In this document: positions 41,660 to 52,879 of the stretch, piece after piece | Numbering within the stretch: position 1 is the stretch's first letter | Layout of the letters: every line of letters begins with the position of its first letter | Origin: Lumbricus terrestris | Lineage: Eukaryota > Annelida > Clitellata > Crassiclitellata > Lumbricidae | Direction: 5' to 3' | Length of the DNA stretch: 64,000 nucleotides | Assembly (NCBI GenBank): GCA_949752735.1 | Contig: OX457047.1 | Location: 39,374,863-39,438,862 of the forward strand | Translations under genes and position numbers: made by a program | Notes under the pieces: model-generated | Database searches by the model: none | The model's input: only the letters and a program-made list of their open reading frames with translations | What the model was told of the DNA's origin: nothing

Positions 41660-42064
41660 AGTCCTCTACGTGCTCGCACACAGTTCAAGATCCTCACTCT
41701 GATCCTAAAGTCTCAACGGGGTCTTGCCCCAAAATATCTGACTAAAACCTTACTTCGTCCTCACTCAGCTTCCTCCCACCGTCCACTTCGCTCATCCAAC
41801 AGACTTGACCTATTGGTTCCCCGGTCTAGAACTGCTATGGCTCAGTCTCGATCTTTTGTCTCAATTGGTCCTTCTCTCTGGAATTCTCTGTCTCCTTCTG
41901 TTCGCTCAACTCTTCTGTCTGTCAGTCTCTCCTCTGCTCTGTCTCTTCTCAAAACCTGCTTCTTCTCGCGGGGCCTTGCGCACTGGGAACGCCTCTGAAC
42001 GGTTTACCCTACTAGAGGCGCTTTATAAATGTTTAAATACAATACAATACAATACAATACAATA
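41660..42064 (+). mobile_element. Short LINE 3' fragment nearly identical to 61,000-61,400
   Basis: From CCTCTACGTGCTCGCACACA to the terminal ATACA repeats it differs from the copy at 60,478-61,400 at only a handful of bases. The reading frame stays open through its TGA at 41,996-41,998. It is strongly 5'-truncated. Confidence 0.88.
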
Positions 42065-42283
42065 GTCGCCAGTGGCCAAACGATTCTAGGGGCCAAAAAA
42101 CCCTAGGAATATCGATGACATCCTTCACCAACCTCTACCCCGTTGAATAGGCGCAATACCATTAAGGGCCTGGTGAACATTGTTCCAAACTTCGCATCTG
42201 TTTTGATGGGATGGGACATAGATTCATTTACACACAAATATATATCTACCATATAAGTGAAAGAGTAATTAGCCTTAAGCTCT

Positions 42284-42430
42284 ACATGTATGTATGTATG
42301 TATGTATGTATGTATGTATGTATGTATGTATGTATGTATGTATGTATGTCCGTATGTATGTATGTATGTATGTATGTATGTATGTATGTATGTATGTATG
42401 TATGTATGTATGTATGTATGTATGTATGTG
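42284..42430. repeat. (ATGT)n microsatellite, ~145 bp
   Basis: Same unit as the 40.5-kb array, one CCGT interruption. Confidence 0.97.
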
Positions 42431-42928
42431 TCGGACAGAGCCATCCATTCATTGTGGAGATTTATAAAGCGCCTTTTCAAGTTAACTACCCAAGGAGCTC
42501 CGAGTGTGTAACCTACATACGAATGTTATGTATGTGATGGCGAATCATAAACAGAAATATAAAGGCATACATGTACGCGTGGCGCACCGTGTTTAGAGGT
42601 GACGCCAAGGTAAATGAGAGCAACGTGTCAGCGACTCCATTTTCTTAGCCTCAGCATATGAGTTGGTATACGTGGCCAGTCCTCTCCTTCAGCGTCTCAT
42701 CTGCACACCAACAGTGTGTGCATGGTCAATGTGCTCGTTGCAGCTGCTGAGTTAGGAAGCATGCGCATGCGCATGCGTATACAGAGCAGATTTTATATCG
42801 ACAGAAATTTCTGCTTGGCAGTGACACCATAACCGGTGCAGCTATACTTATATTACTTATATAAGGTCTCCTCACACACACATGCATATATATTTATGTA
42901 TATGCATATACATGTATTTATGCATATA

Positions 42929-44087
42929 CAGGGTGCGCCAAAAAAGACCCCCTAGGTTTTTGCCAATATTTTGACCAAAAGTAAGACTTTCCAAATGAGA
43001 TTTTATAGGCTTATAGACAATTCATATTTACACATTATGGCCAAATTTCATCAAAATATTTCAAACGGAACAAAAGTTACATCACTTTTAGTGAGGTCAC
43101 ACATCGTTTTTTGACGATTCAAAAACGAAGCGCAACAAAAATTAGGTTTTTGCCAATATCTTGGCCAAAAGTAAGAATATCGAAATGGAATTTTAAGACT
43201 TAAAGACAATTCACTTCTGCACATGGTGGTCAGATTTCATCAAAATATTTCAAACAGGACAAAAGTTATACCAGTTTTAGTGAGGCCACCCACCGTTTTT
43301 TTACGATTCAAAATCGAAACTCAGCAAAAAGTAACAAAAACACGATTTTTAAGTCTCATCTCAAATAACTGTTGTCAAATAAACTTGGTAGTGCATCACA
43401 ACTTGTGTTCAATGTGCCCACCACCAGTGCCAAAACTTCTTTTGAGTCTCTTTGCAAAGTTCTTGATGGACCTGTTGATTAATCTGACAGATTCCTTATT
43501 TACCAATTTGATTGTCATCTTGCTAAGTGACTTCTCAGTGACGCACAGCTACGCTGGTGCCCTTCTTGTTTAAAATAGCAATAATAATGATCATCTAGCT
43601 ATATCAAGGCTATTTGATACCAATTATTTCAGACGAGAAAAGAAATCGTGTTTTTGTTATCTTTTTTCTTGCGTTTCGTTTTTGAATCGTCAAAAAATGG
43701 TGTGGGACCTCCCTAAAAGTGTTATAACTTTTGTTCTGTTTGAAATATTTTGATAGAATCTGACCACCATATGCAGATATGAATTGTCTTTAAGCCTGTA
43801 AAATTTCATTTCACTATTCCTACTTTTGGCCATGATATTGGCCAGAATAATTAGATTGATTTTTGCTACTTTTTGTTGCGTCGCGTTTTTGAATCGTCAA
43901 AAAACAGTGGGTGACCTCACTAAAAGTGGTGTAACGTTTGTTGTGTTTGGAGTATTTTGATGAAATCTGGCTATAATGTGTAAATATAAATTGTCTATAA
44001 GCCTGTAAAATTTCATTTGGAAATTCCTACTTTTGGTCAAGATATTGACAAAAAACCTAGGGGGGGTCTTTTTTTTGGCTCACTCTG
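42929..44087. mobile_element. Mariner-like fold-back element with long inverted arms
   Basis: Ends CAGGGTGCGCCAAAAAAG and GGCTCACTCTG, flanked by TA. About 400 bp of each arm are inverted copies, and each arm contains two tandem ~190-bp modules that include TTTTTGCCAATAT, TTTCATCAAAATATTTCAAA and TTAGTGAGG. The centre (about 43,350-43,650) is unique. No transposase frame; TA target suggests Tc1/mariner. Confidence 0.75.
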
Positions 44088-44438
44088 TATATAATATATG
44101 GAGACCGTCTTTTCTCTAGTTACCTCCATCACATCTGCATCATCTTTTAGAAGCACCACTGCAAAGTCTGAGATTGAGCGGTATAGCTGTGTACCCGTCG
44201 CAACCTCAACGTAATAGATGGTGATCCGCCCGCGCTGACTGCGCCCGCCGCCGCCGCCTCCGCATCGGCGGCGTCGCCTGCGACCGTTGACGGCAGCGAG
44301 CGCAGGGAGAACGAACGGAAGGACGGTGAGAGATGAGAGGAGAGGCTGGGAGCGTAATAAGTTGAGCGTCGTCGTGTTCATCTCCTGCTGCCGCTGCTGC
44401 TGATGCTGGTAAGGCAGGGGGCATAGAACGCGACGGCG

Positions 44439-44858
44439 ATGATATCCTCGGCCAATAATTCGAGCCTTTTTGCGTTGAACGTTACCACCGCTGTTGTAGG
44501 TATCACCACCACCACCACCACGACTACCACCACCGCCAGGGAGGCGCCCATCCGTGGTGGTGGTATGCTGAACTGTACCCCCACCGGGATGACGGGGGTG
44601 GCGGGGGTGGCGGGGCAGGGACCGCAGCTGCTGGTGATCCCTGACGTTGGGATTCAGATCTGCATCAACGATGTGTCCGTGGATCATTCGGCGACGGACT
44701 TTATCGACGGCGGAGGTCAGGATGGGGAGCTGGATCCGGGACTCGACCAGATCAAGAGGCAGTGGCGCCGGTCCAGCTGGTGTCCGGAGGAGGGGCGCAA
44801 GAAGGAGGAGAAGCACGAGAAGCAGAAGATGATCCTCGCCGTCGTCGGTAAAAGGTAG
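44439..44858 (+). CDS. Possible 5' coding exon, unknown protein
   Basis: Frame of about 139 codons from the ATG at 44,439 (in-frame TAG at 44,424) to a candidate splice donor AAAAG|GTAGGT near 44,850. Third codon positions are overwhelmingly G or C, unlike the AT-rich surroundings and unlike the overlapping minus-strand frame. The peptide has NNSS and NVTT sequons, a poly-Thr run, an acidic middle (IDGGGQDGELDPGLDQ) and a Lys/Glu-rich end followed by MILAVV, which could begin a membrane segment. I do not recognise it. It could be the N-terminal exon of a membrane protein, or a GC-rich chance frame. Confidence 0.35.
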   Translation: MISSANNSSLFALNVTTAVVGITTTTTTTTTTAREAPIRGGGMLNCTPTGMTGVAGVAGQGPQLLVIPDVGIQICINDVSVDHSATDFIDGGGQDGELDPGLDQIKRQWRRSSWCPEEGRKKEEKHEKQKMILAVVGKR

Positions 44859-45223
44859 GTGCGTCGATCTCTGTATAGCGGCGCTATATAAATGCTTCGA
44901 TACATGTCCTACGTATAGCTACCGATCTGTGTCGCTAGGGATGCCCCTCATATAGCTTTTCCCACCTAGATCTAGGGGTTATTTTCGGCCTTGTCTAGGT
45001 TTCTATAGGTCTTCTTGGTCAAGATCAAGCTTTTTTTGAAGGCTGTTTTTCTTACCTTTTTTAATTCGGAGTGGCATCCCTGTGTGCCGCCATTGCCAGG
45101 AATGGCCAGTCCCTATAACGCTAGGTGAATGTTGGGGGTGCATGTTGGAGCATTTGTAAGAATTCCGGTTTTATGTCAAAGAAACTCGCTTTTTTCATCT
45201 TCCATGCTGCATAAGTGCATGAC

Positions 45224-45572
45224 CAGCGGTTCCCATCCCGTGGCCCGCGGGCCAAAGTGGCCCGACAGGTCTAAAAATGGCCCTCATTTCTCAAGGAATT
45301 AACCAAAAATAAAAATATATGAAAATTGACAATTTTTACAGACTAGAACACAATCATTTTTTTTATTAAAAATTGTTTCATTCTGACCTTTATAAACAAT
45401 ATCAAACATTCTATTGTGAATCAATTATAACTATTTTGTTTGCTTTTAGTTAATTAAATTCTAGCCTTGTGGCATGCACCACACTAAGGTCCGTGAACTA
45501 ATAAACAGTGGTCCTCGTGTTCTCCAACTTAGAAAAAGTGTCCATAAAGTCAAAAGAGGTTGGGAAGCACTG
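45224..45572. mobile_element. Old hAT-like remnant
   Basis: It starts CAGCGGTTCCCATCCCGTGG and ends GGTTGGGAAGCACTG, the typical hAT CAG...TTCCCA pattern. No matching 8-bp flanks remain. Confidence 0.55.
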
Positions 45573-45949
45573 CTGTTTACTGTGGTCGGCTGCGGTCTGT
45601 CAACCGGATTAACGAATGAACGAAAATTACCACTTCTTTGAAGAAAAGACAACCTCCAAACGAACTGTTTTTCTTGCTGTGAAAACAGTTGCTTTTGTCG
45701 CCATCTTGAATCTGTGCATTGGCGTTTATAACTCAAATGCGAAATAGTCACTCAGTTTCCATTCAACAAGCCTTACAACAATCGTCGTTTTTACTATGAT
45801 TTATTACTTCGAAAATGAGCTCTTGACATCATGAATAATTACATGTGTGAAAAAAATAATCGGAGATTATTCGATAAAAATTCTTTGCGATTAATCGATA
45901 AAGTAATCGTTAAAATTAGCAGCCCTAAACTTCATAGTCTTTCCTCGTC

Positions 45950-46072
45950 TTTCTCTCGTCTAAAAACTTGTCTGTTTTCTCGGGGTTGAACGCACTGGGA
46001 GCGCTTCTGAAAGCGCTTGCTGCGAGAAGCGCTTTATAAATGGTCAGATACAACAATACAATACATACGTGC
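45950..46072 (+). mobile_element. Diverged LINE 3' tail
   Basis: It resembles the LINE tail at 61,290-61,400: CTCGTCTAAAAACTTGTCTG, then CACTGGGAGCGCTTCTGA, GCGCTTTATAAATG and terminal ACAATACAATAC. Confidence 0.7.
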
Positions 46073-46212
46073 ACTAAAACTGCATTTGACATTTCAAACC
46101 TTCAAAAGTCGTAAGTGCTTGAACAAACATACGATAGGTCATCGAAGTTGCTGAGCAAAAAACTAATTGCTCCATATAATATACTGTAGGTTCTTACACA
46201 TAACCTTTCAGA

Positions 46213-46288
46213 CGGGGTCGAACCCGTATATACCAACCGCATTAAAAGCCGAGCGCCCTATAGTCATTAGACCACCGCGTCTCGCGAA
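46213..46288 (-). tRNA. tRNA-like sequence, probably pseudogene or SINE head (TTT anticodon-like loop)
   Basis: The minus strand reads GAGACGCGGTGGTCTAATGA (A box) and GGGTTCGACCCC (B box) with a CTTTTAA loop between. The anticodon and T stems pair poorly, so a working tRNA-Lys is unlikely. Confidence 0.35.
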
Positions 46289-46559
46289 CAGATGGGTTTT
46301 TAAGCTGTAGATTATGAACATGATTGCAGTAATCCAACGGCCAGATTACTTTTTTAAGACCTTCTATCTTGCACTCGTTTTTATACATAGCCTGATTATA
46401 CAGTGCGTGCTTAATAATGTGTAGAAAACGATATGACTGCATGGACATCCGTGTGTGTGTGTCATTCCAGTCTTTGTTGGCCAATAATTATTAAAAGTGG
46501 CACGACTTCATTCAGATTTGAAAATAAGTGCATGGACGCTGTCTGTGACCGTCCAGTAA

Positions 46560-46690
46560 CTCCGCCACTGGTTGCACTCTGCCAGTGCCAGTCCCAAGCC
46601 TGGATAAAAGAGGAGGGCGTCGCTAATGGTGTTTGTTACCACACTGCAGTGGCATTAAGCTGCAACTACCATCATGACCGTCCAGCCACA
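46560..46690 (+). repeat. Interspersed repeat related to 55,690-55,800 (opposite strand)
   Basis: GGTTGCACTCTGCCAGTGCC, then AGTCCCAAGCCTGGATAAA and a GGAGGGCGTC block occur here. The reverse complement appears near 55,725-55,795. The motif resembles 3' ends of RTE-type LINEs; that assignment is from memory and uncertain. Confidence 0.5.
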
Positions 46691-46699
46691 CTTTATGCG

Positions 46700-47416
46700 C
46701 TGTTTTTATAATTAGGCTATAAACCTCAATTAATTGGTGTCTGATTTGTCGCACTAGGTTTAGCTCTGGTCACCATTCACCATTCACCATTTACTCGTTT
46801 CGGTGAGTCAACTCATCTGTGCTTGCCAGCGTTCTCTCCACATCATTAAGCTGTCGTCGATTTTTTTTGCTTCTATCCCAATCTTATTCTAATCAAGCAA
46901 TCTTTTTGCTTTTGTTAATCTCATCTAATCCCATTCTAATACAGAGGCTTTTTGCTAGGGTTGATCTAATCTATAATATTATATTCGTTCACTGAGAGAA
47001 ACACGAGCCAAACCTCAACTATTGTCTGAAACAAAGTGCCTGGAAACGCTATGAAATATGTATCTAATAAAACATACAGGCCTACCAATAACAATCTAAT
47101 CTTATTCCAGTCCAGAAACTTCTTTGCTGTATACATCCAATAAACCCAATCCCAGTATAAACACGAAGCTTCTATGGCGCCATCGTCGTAATACCCAAAG
47201 CTGCAGCCGTGGACCATTGCATCCAAACGAGATGGCATTCTAAGATAGCGTTCATCCATCGGACAAATGGCCTCGCAATTAGGATCGGTGATGCCCCTGA
47301 GACTCGAAGAAGACAAGATTATTTCCCGGCACACGCCATGCAAATGGATGTATCAAGAAATTTGTGTAAAGCAACTATATTATTTACAGCCCAAGTCTAA
47401 TGGTCAGCGTATATAC

Positions 47417-47456
<40 letters not shown>

Positions 47457-48084
47457 GAGTGTATATATATACTCAAATGTCAATCACGAGATTGGGGTTA
47501 AAATTTCGACCACGGCAGAAACTCGCAGATTTCGACTTCACTCGCAACCCCAGCCAACTGTGATGAGTACATTGACTACACACTGTGGGGGGGGGAGATT
47601 GAGTGACGAGAGAGACGGCTGTTAAAATGATGGGGTGGAATGCAGTGTAGGCCTATATATATATATTAAGTTGAAATTGGTGCCTGTGGCCGTGTTTTGA
47701 ATGCAGTAGTACAATGCTGGTGGGGCACACTAAGATGATTTCAGTCAATAATGTACAATATTGCATATAGGCTTTGCTATAACTTAATTGGACTTATCGA
47801 ACTAATAACGAGATTTTCCTCTAACGACTTTCAATAGACTAGCAACAGATTGAACGAAACTTCTGAATAAATACGACTTCTGATTTCTGCACGAATGACA
47901 CTTCAGAATGCATCAGACTTTTCAGTGAATTGGACTTCTCAATGTGTCAGACTTTCTGAACGAATGAATGAAGCTTCTCAGTGAATAGGACTTCTCAGTG
48001 AATATGATACGCCTAGTCTACATATCTTACTAAATAGACTTCTGAATAGATCCATTCAGCAGACCAGCTATAGGCCTACGTATA
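46700..48084. other. Spacer, no supported gene
   Basis: Minus-strand frame 46,966-47,343 (125 codons) is AT-rich with ordinary composition and no recognised domain. The rest is unique sequence plus an (AT)n run. Confidence 0.5.
47411..47455. repeat. (AT)n microsatellite
   Basis: An uninterrupted (TA)n run of about 40 bp. Confidence 0.9.
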
Positions 48085-48294
48085 TAGGGCTTCTTTTAAG
48101 GAATATTTAGAACTGCGAAGCCCATTCTCAAGGCTTCCATTCTCCATGGCAAATTGTTCTAAGTGGATGACAATGTAGGCTACATTATTATTCAACTATA
48201 TTTTTGACAGCAAAAATGCTCGCATAGCTTACAGCCGCACGAATCATTTAGAAGTGCACTTTTTCGTGCAGAATTGCACACTAAACAAGCCTTG
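48085..48294. mobile_element. Diverged hAT-like element, family 1
   Basis: It matches the reverse orientation of the 13,712 family (TAGGGCTTCTTTTAAGG, then CTTCCATTCTCCATGGCAAA, ending AACAAGCCTTG). The flanks do not match, so the copy is old. Confidence 0.6.
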
Positions 48295-48606
48295 CATCGG
48301 GCGGCTATATATCAATCTACAGTCATTCTAAAATCCCCCTAGTGTCTCGTTCGTGGTCTTCGGAACTGTATAGGAAATCATTGATTCAATGTGGATATAG
48401 CTTTCATTGTGTATATACGCTGCTCTGTATTGGCTGCAAGTCTTTCTGCGATACATATATAATTGCCAACTGATGTATTATTTACTATTCGTTGAACTAA
48501 CATTTAATATTATGCTATAGACCAGAGCAGGCAGTAGAATTCCTGAAGGGGCGTTATATAAATATTCTCTGAATGAATTAATATGCATACCGGTATGCAT
48601 ATTAAT

Positions 48607-48966
48607 CATGGGCGGAGACCTGGGGGGACAGAGGGGACGGTCCCTCCCAATGTAGGTGTTGGAGGGACGGCCCATGCATTTGTCCCCCCCCCCAATCATT
48701 GAGCGTCAAGACTAAAAAAAGTCATCAACTTTTTTGGCGGCGGCGAAAATAGAAATATTTCGTCAAGATTTGGCCGGATGACTAAAAAAAGTCAGTAACT
48801 TTTTTGGCGGCGAAAATAGAAATTTTTTCCGAGATTTCGGCGGCGACCAGAAATTTTAGGCCAGCAAAAGATGGAAATTTTTCGGTGACACTCAGCCATT
48901 CGTCCGTCAAAAAATCTCGCGTCTTTCCGTCCCCCCCCCAAGTCTCCGCCCAGGTCTCCGCTCATG
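48607..48966. mobile_element. hAT-like element, family 7 (360 bp)
   Basis: Ends CATGGGCGGAGACCTGG and CCAGGTCTCCGCTCATG, with perfect duplications ATATTAAT. T-rich hairpins in reverse orientation lie at about 48,711-48,730 and 48,777-48,799. Confidence 0.88.
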
Positions 48967-49567
48967 ATATTAATAGGGTCTATGCATATTAATTTTGCAA
49001 GTGCATGTTTGTATGCGTGTGTGTGTGTGTGTGTGTGTGTATGCGTGTGTGTGTGAGTACGTGGGGTGCATTTGATTGGTGAATGTGCACTCCTGAGACG
49101 ATTTAGATATCTTCAAATAGAATCAGATTCAGACCCAACGCGCCTTACCATCTAATCTGTCCTTCAGATTTCTAGATAATCTCTACGTATCTGCAGAGTC
49201 GGATTAGCGAGTGAATCGGGGCCTACAAATCAATAGATTATAGAGATATTATAGAGATATTGAACTGATTGTGTGGCTTATACCGGTAACGTTGCACGTA
49301 CATGTAACGTGCATGCTGGCTAATGCACTGCTCACTGCCTAACTTTGGCTTGCTCTAAGTTGAGGCACAAAGCTAATAATACAAATTTTAATCGCTTTCA
49401 CTCAAAGCAACCTCGACACGTCTTCAATAGTATGAGAGCGGCTGCATAGAGAAGTCATGAGATTAGATTAGATTGGATTAGCAAAGCATGCTATATATAT
49501 ATACGTCAGATTGGTTTTGTGACCCTATAACTGACGAGGGAGGTACATGACCAAAGAACTTACAGAA

Positions 49568-49763
49568 CAGGGCGGTTTTTTAAGGAATTCTTAGAACTGC
49601 ACAACCCCTTCTTTTCCTTCCCATCCTCTATGGTAAATTACTTCCAATCGGAGAACAATAACCATTTTTTGCTAGTTTAAACTGTACAGAAGTGCTACTA
49701 CAACTGCACAAATCCATTTAGAACTGCACATTTTTGTGTACAACTGCACGTTAAAAAAACCTG
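49568..49763. mobile_element. hAT-like element, family 1, reverse orientation (196 bp)
   Basis: Ends CAGGGCGGTTTTTTAAGG and CGTTAAAAAAACCTG, with perfect duplications TTACAGAA (49,560-49,567; 49,764-49,771). Confidence 0.88.
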
Positions 49764-50198
49764 TTACAGAATCAAACACACGCAACGTCATCCCAGTTGT
49801 GTATATATACCTTCGTAATAAAATCATGGCGCCATGGCTCCCTTCTGAACCGAATGTTTGAACTAAACTCTCGCATAATCTGGCCACTCTTTCAGAATCA
49901 TTAATATTCCACAGCAGAAGCCGAAGTCCTCGGTGCTCCTGCGTTGTTGATCTTACTCCTTTTAAGTCACAGACCAATTATTATTCCGTGTGTCGTATTC
50001 CTTTCTCATTCAGTCTAAGACCCACTTATTGGCCACAGCATCTGTTACAGCTCTTTCCGAGATTGATTTTCCCGCGCAGTTAATGCTGCGCTTTGATTGT
50101 GTAGGCATATACAAATGCAATATCCTTGTGAACGTACGCGAAGTTCGAGGACCCGTATGTGTAGCTTGCATGGAATTCCCAGCGGCTAATATAGTAGG

Positions 50199-50472
50199 CA
50201 TAGGCGTAGGAGGCGGGAGTCCAGAGGGCAAATGCTCCCCCCTCCAAATTTTGGGCAAATGTCTTTTTCAGGAAAGACAGGCAAGGGCGACAAATTTTTT
50301 CGGGCAAACGGGCATTGGACGATTTTTTTCGGGCACACGGAGTAAAACAGCCATATTCTCTGAATATTTGGTCGACGAAACATGTCGGGCGACCCGCGGT
50401 CCGCCAAGAAATGAAATGTAAAGTATACTTTTCCTTCCCCCCCTCACTGCCGAAATGTCCCCTACGCCTATG
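50199..50472. mobile_element. hAT-like element, family 8 (274 bp)
   Basis: Ends CATAGGCGTAGGAGG and CCCCTACGCCTATG; flanks ATAGTAGG and ATAGCAGG match at seven of eight. Confidence 0.78.
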
Positions 50473-51099
50473 ATAGCAGGCTATACTATTAGTATGCTAA
50501 TGGTTACTTTGTAACTCCAAAATGGTTGTTATGCAGAGTTAACCCAACCGCGATAGTCAACAGTTACCTATAACATCTATCAAGGCTTTGACAACGGACT
50601 GAAATCAAGTCCTAGGATCAACAGACATTAAAAATTGCGCAATACCGTTTACGTGAACTTCCCAAACAGGCAATTACTCAGTTCTGACGAAAAAGTGTAA
50701 TCGCTCGTTTCGGTCGCTCTGCTCCCAGACACTCCATAAAATACGAACCCATAAAACTGGCGTAGATCTATATGGAAAACATGTAATAAAACTGTTTCAA
50801 CAACGAAGGATTCATTAGCGATGTCTGGAGCCGGACGACCTATTTGAACCAGCAGGGAAACTGTCAGAATAATGGCGTGCAAGATGAGACTTGCAAGCGG
50901 TGTTACATCATGTCTCAGTGCTACCTGTGTGTTTTTTCAACGTGCGGTCTTCTTGCTGAGGCGCAGAACCCGTGCTGCAACAAACGACCATAATTATCTG
51001 ACAGCTTTGCCTCTGCTGTTCTGAGCAATATATTAAACTGTAAATGCTCTATTATACAGTCGGTAATAGCATTTCGATGTTCCAGCTTTGCATCTGCTA

Positions 51100-51370
51100 A
51101 TACAGTTATTCATTCATTCGTTCGTTCGTTCATTCATTCATTCATTCATTCATTCATTCATTCATTCGTTCGCTCATTCATTCGTTCATTCGCTCGTTCG
51201 TTTCGTTCATCAATTCAGTCATTCATTCGTTCGTTCGTTCGTTCGTTCGTTCAGTCATTCATTCGTTCGTTCGTTCGTTCATTCATTCATTCGTTCGTTC
51301 GTTCATTTGTTCGTTCATTCGTTCATTCGTTCATTTGGCCATTAGTTCATTCGTTCATTCGTTCATTATG
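51100..51370. repeat. (ATTC/GTTC)n microsatellite
   Basis: About 270 bp of TTCATTCG-type units mixing ATTC and GTTC in blocks. Confidence 0.95.
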
Positions 51371-51791
51371 GATATTTATTTAGCGCCCTCAGGGTTAAGC
51401 CTACTGCACAGCAGGAAACTCACCCGTCACATCCTCGACTGAAAAGAACGGTTTTAAGACGGCAATAAAGCGCACCTGAGTAAACCATTTTAGGCGTAAG
51501 ACTTATGTGGTAGGTGCGTGTACGCGTATCGCTTCTCTATGCATCTGATGCTCTTTGCATGATTGTGGCGATATGTGTGTGTGTATATAAAGACATTTTA
51601 TGTATCTAAGAAAAGCGCAGATAACTCATTATGAATTGCATTCTGTTGTAGGCTTATTTTACCATTACATTAAATTTATAAGGCGCTTCTCTCAGCGAGA
51701 GTCTTTCAGAGGCGCTCAGAGTGCTGACGGAGTGACTCCGAGGCCCGACAGAGAAGGCAGGATTGAAGATGAGGGAAGGATGAAGTAGGAC

Positions 51792-51958
51792 CAGTGGCGT
51801 AGGCAAGGGGGTTCGGGGGTTAAACCACCCCCCCCCCCCTCATTGGCTCCGGAAAAAGGTTTTTTAAGGTTATTTTTCCTTTTAAGTAAGAAAAAATAGC
51901 AAAAAACAGGGTTTCCGGCCATAAAACCCCCCATCAAAAATTCCTGGCTACGCCACTG
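51792..51958. mobile_element. hAT-like element, family 5 (167 bp)
   Basis: Ends CAGTGGCGTAGGCAAGGGGG and TTCCTGGCTACGCCACTG; flanks AGTAGGAC and GGAAGGAC match at six of eight bases. Confidence 0.75.
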
Positions 51959-52282
51959 GGAAGGACTATACCAGAGAGCCGCGAGAGGATGACAGCGTAC
52001 TGCAGATGATAGTGAAACCCAATCCAAAGAGTAGACGTAATAATGCTTCACGCATAAAATATACTGGGCTAATGTAGGTGGTCTACTTCTTATGGAAACT
52101 GATATGATCACTTCTTGAGGACATGAATGCGAGTGTTCGTGACAAATTGAAAATAATTATTCGTTACACACGCACACACGCATGCACACGAACATGGAAA
52201 CAAACACAGACCACACAAGCACAAACACACACACACACCCTACAGTGTCCTACGCACATCTACACGAACACACACACACACA

Positions 52283-52430
52283 CACAGAACATTTACATTG
52301 TAGCAGGTATACAGGGTAAACGCGCCTTTTGAAGAAAAGATCCTGAAAATAAAACGATCGAATTATTTTCAGGATCTTTTCTTCAAAAGGCGCGTTTACC
52401 CTACCTGCTACAATGTAAATGTTCTCTGTG
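52283..52430. repeat. Near-perfect 148-bp palindrome
   Basis: The left arm 52,283-52,352 and right arm 52,363-52,430 are inverted copies around a 10-nt centre AACGATCGAA. They differ only by a 4-bp and a 2-bp indel. It is flanked by CA repeats on the left and GT repeats on the right. No terminal motif of a known transposon and no clear target duplication. Confidence 0.9.
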
Positions 52431-52555
52431 TTTATGCGATTGGGGGTGTGTGCGTGTGCGTGTGTGTGTTCGTGTGTGTTCGCTTGCTACCTTCTCCGTG
52501 TTTGCGTGTTCTACTGGCGTGACTCAGCTGCAATATATTTGTCTGCTCATTTGGC

Positions 52556-52729
52556 AGCAGCGTCGCAGGACTTTATGTCCAGCAGCGGCTGTGTGGCCCT
52601 CCGCATGGAAATGTGGTGGGCGGCCGTCCATCCCTCCTTCTCGTGGAGTGCCTGCATGCGCCTTGTCTTTCCAAGCGAAGACGAATTGCCGACCAAAGCC
52701 AAAGGACTCGCCCTAAAGCATGCTTTCTA
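52556..52729 (+). CDS. Possible terminal coding exon, unknown protein
   Basis: The frame reads ASQDFMSSSGCVALRMEMWW, continues through SACMRLVFPSEDELP, and ends KHAF with TAA. Codons are GC3-rich while the flanks are microsatellite, and an acceptor-like TTTGGCAGCAG precedes it. No family recognised and no partner exon found. Confidence 0.28.
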
Positions 52730-52879
52730 AGAGACTGGCCTCCGTCATAAACAAGGCACACGAATAATAATTTGTCCAGCCTCAGTGGTCCGCCAACAGA
52801 CTCCGTAATTATGTATGAGCAAATGAGGAGAGGAGGAATAAGTGATTTGGCGAAAAGTAGGCCTATAACGAACTTTTTA

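Noticed and set aside
43223..43573. 116-codon plus frame
   Set aside because: It lies in the arm and centre of the fold-back element and has no conserved motif.
44037..44816. 259-codon minus-strand frame rich in Leu, Gly and Arg
   Set aside because: It overlaps the end of the fold-back transposon and is antisense to a plus frame with far stronger third-position GC bias; the composition is repeat-like.
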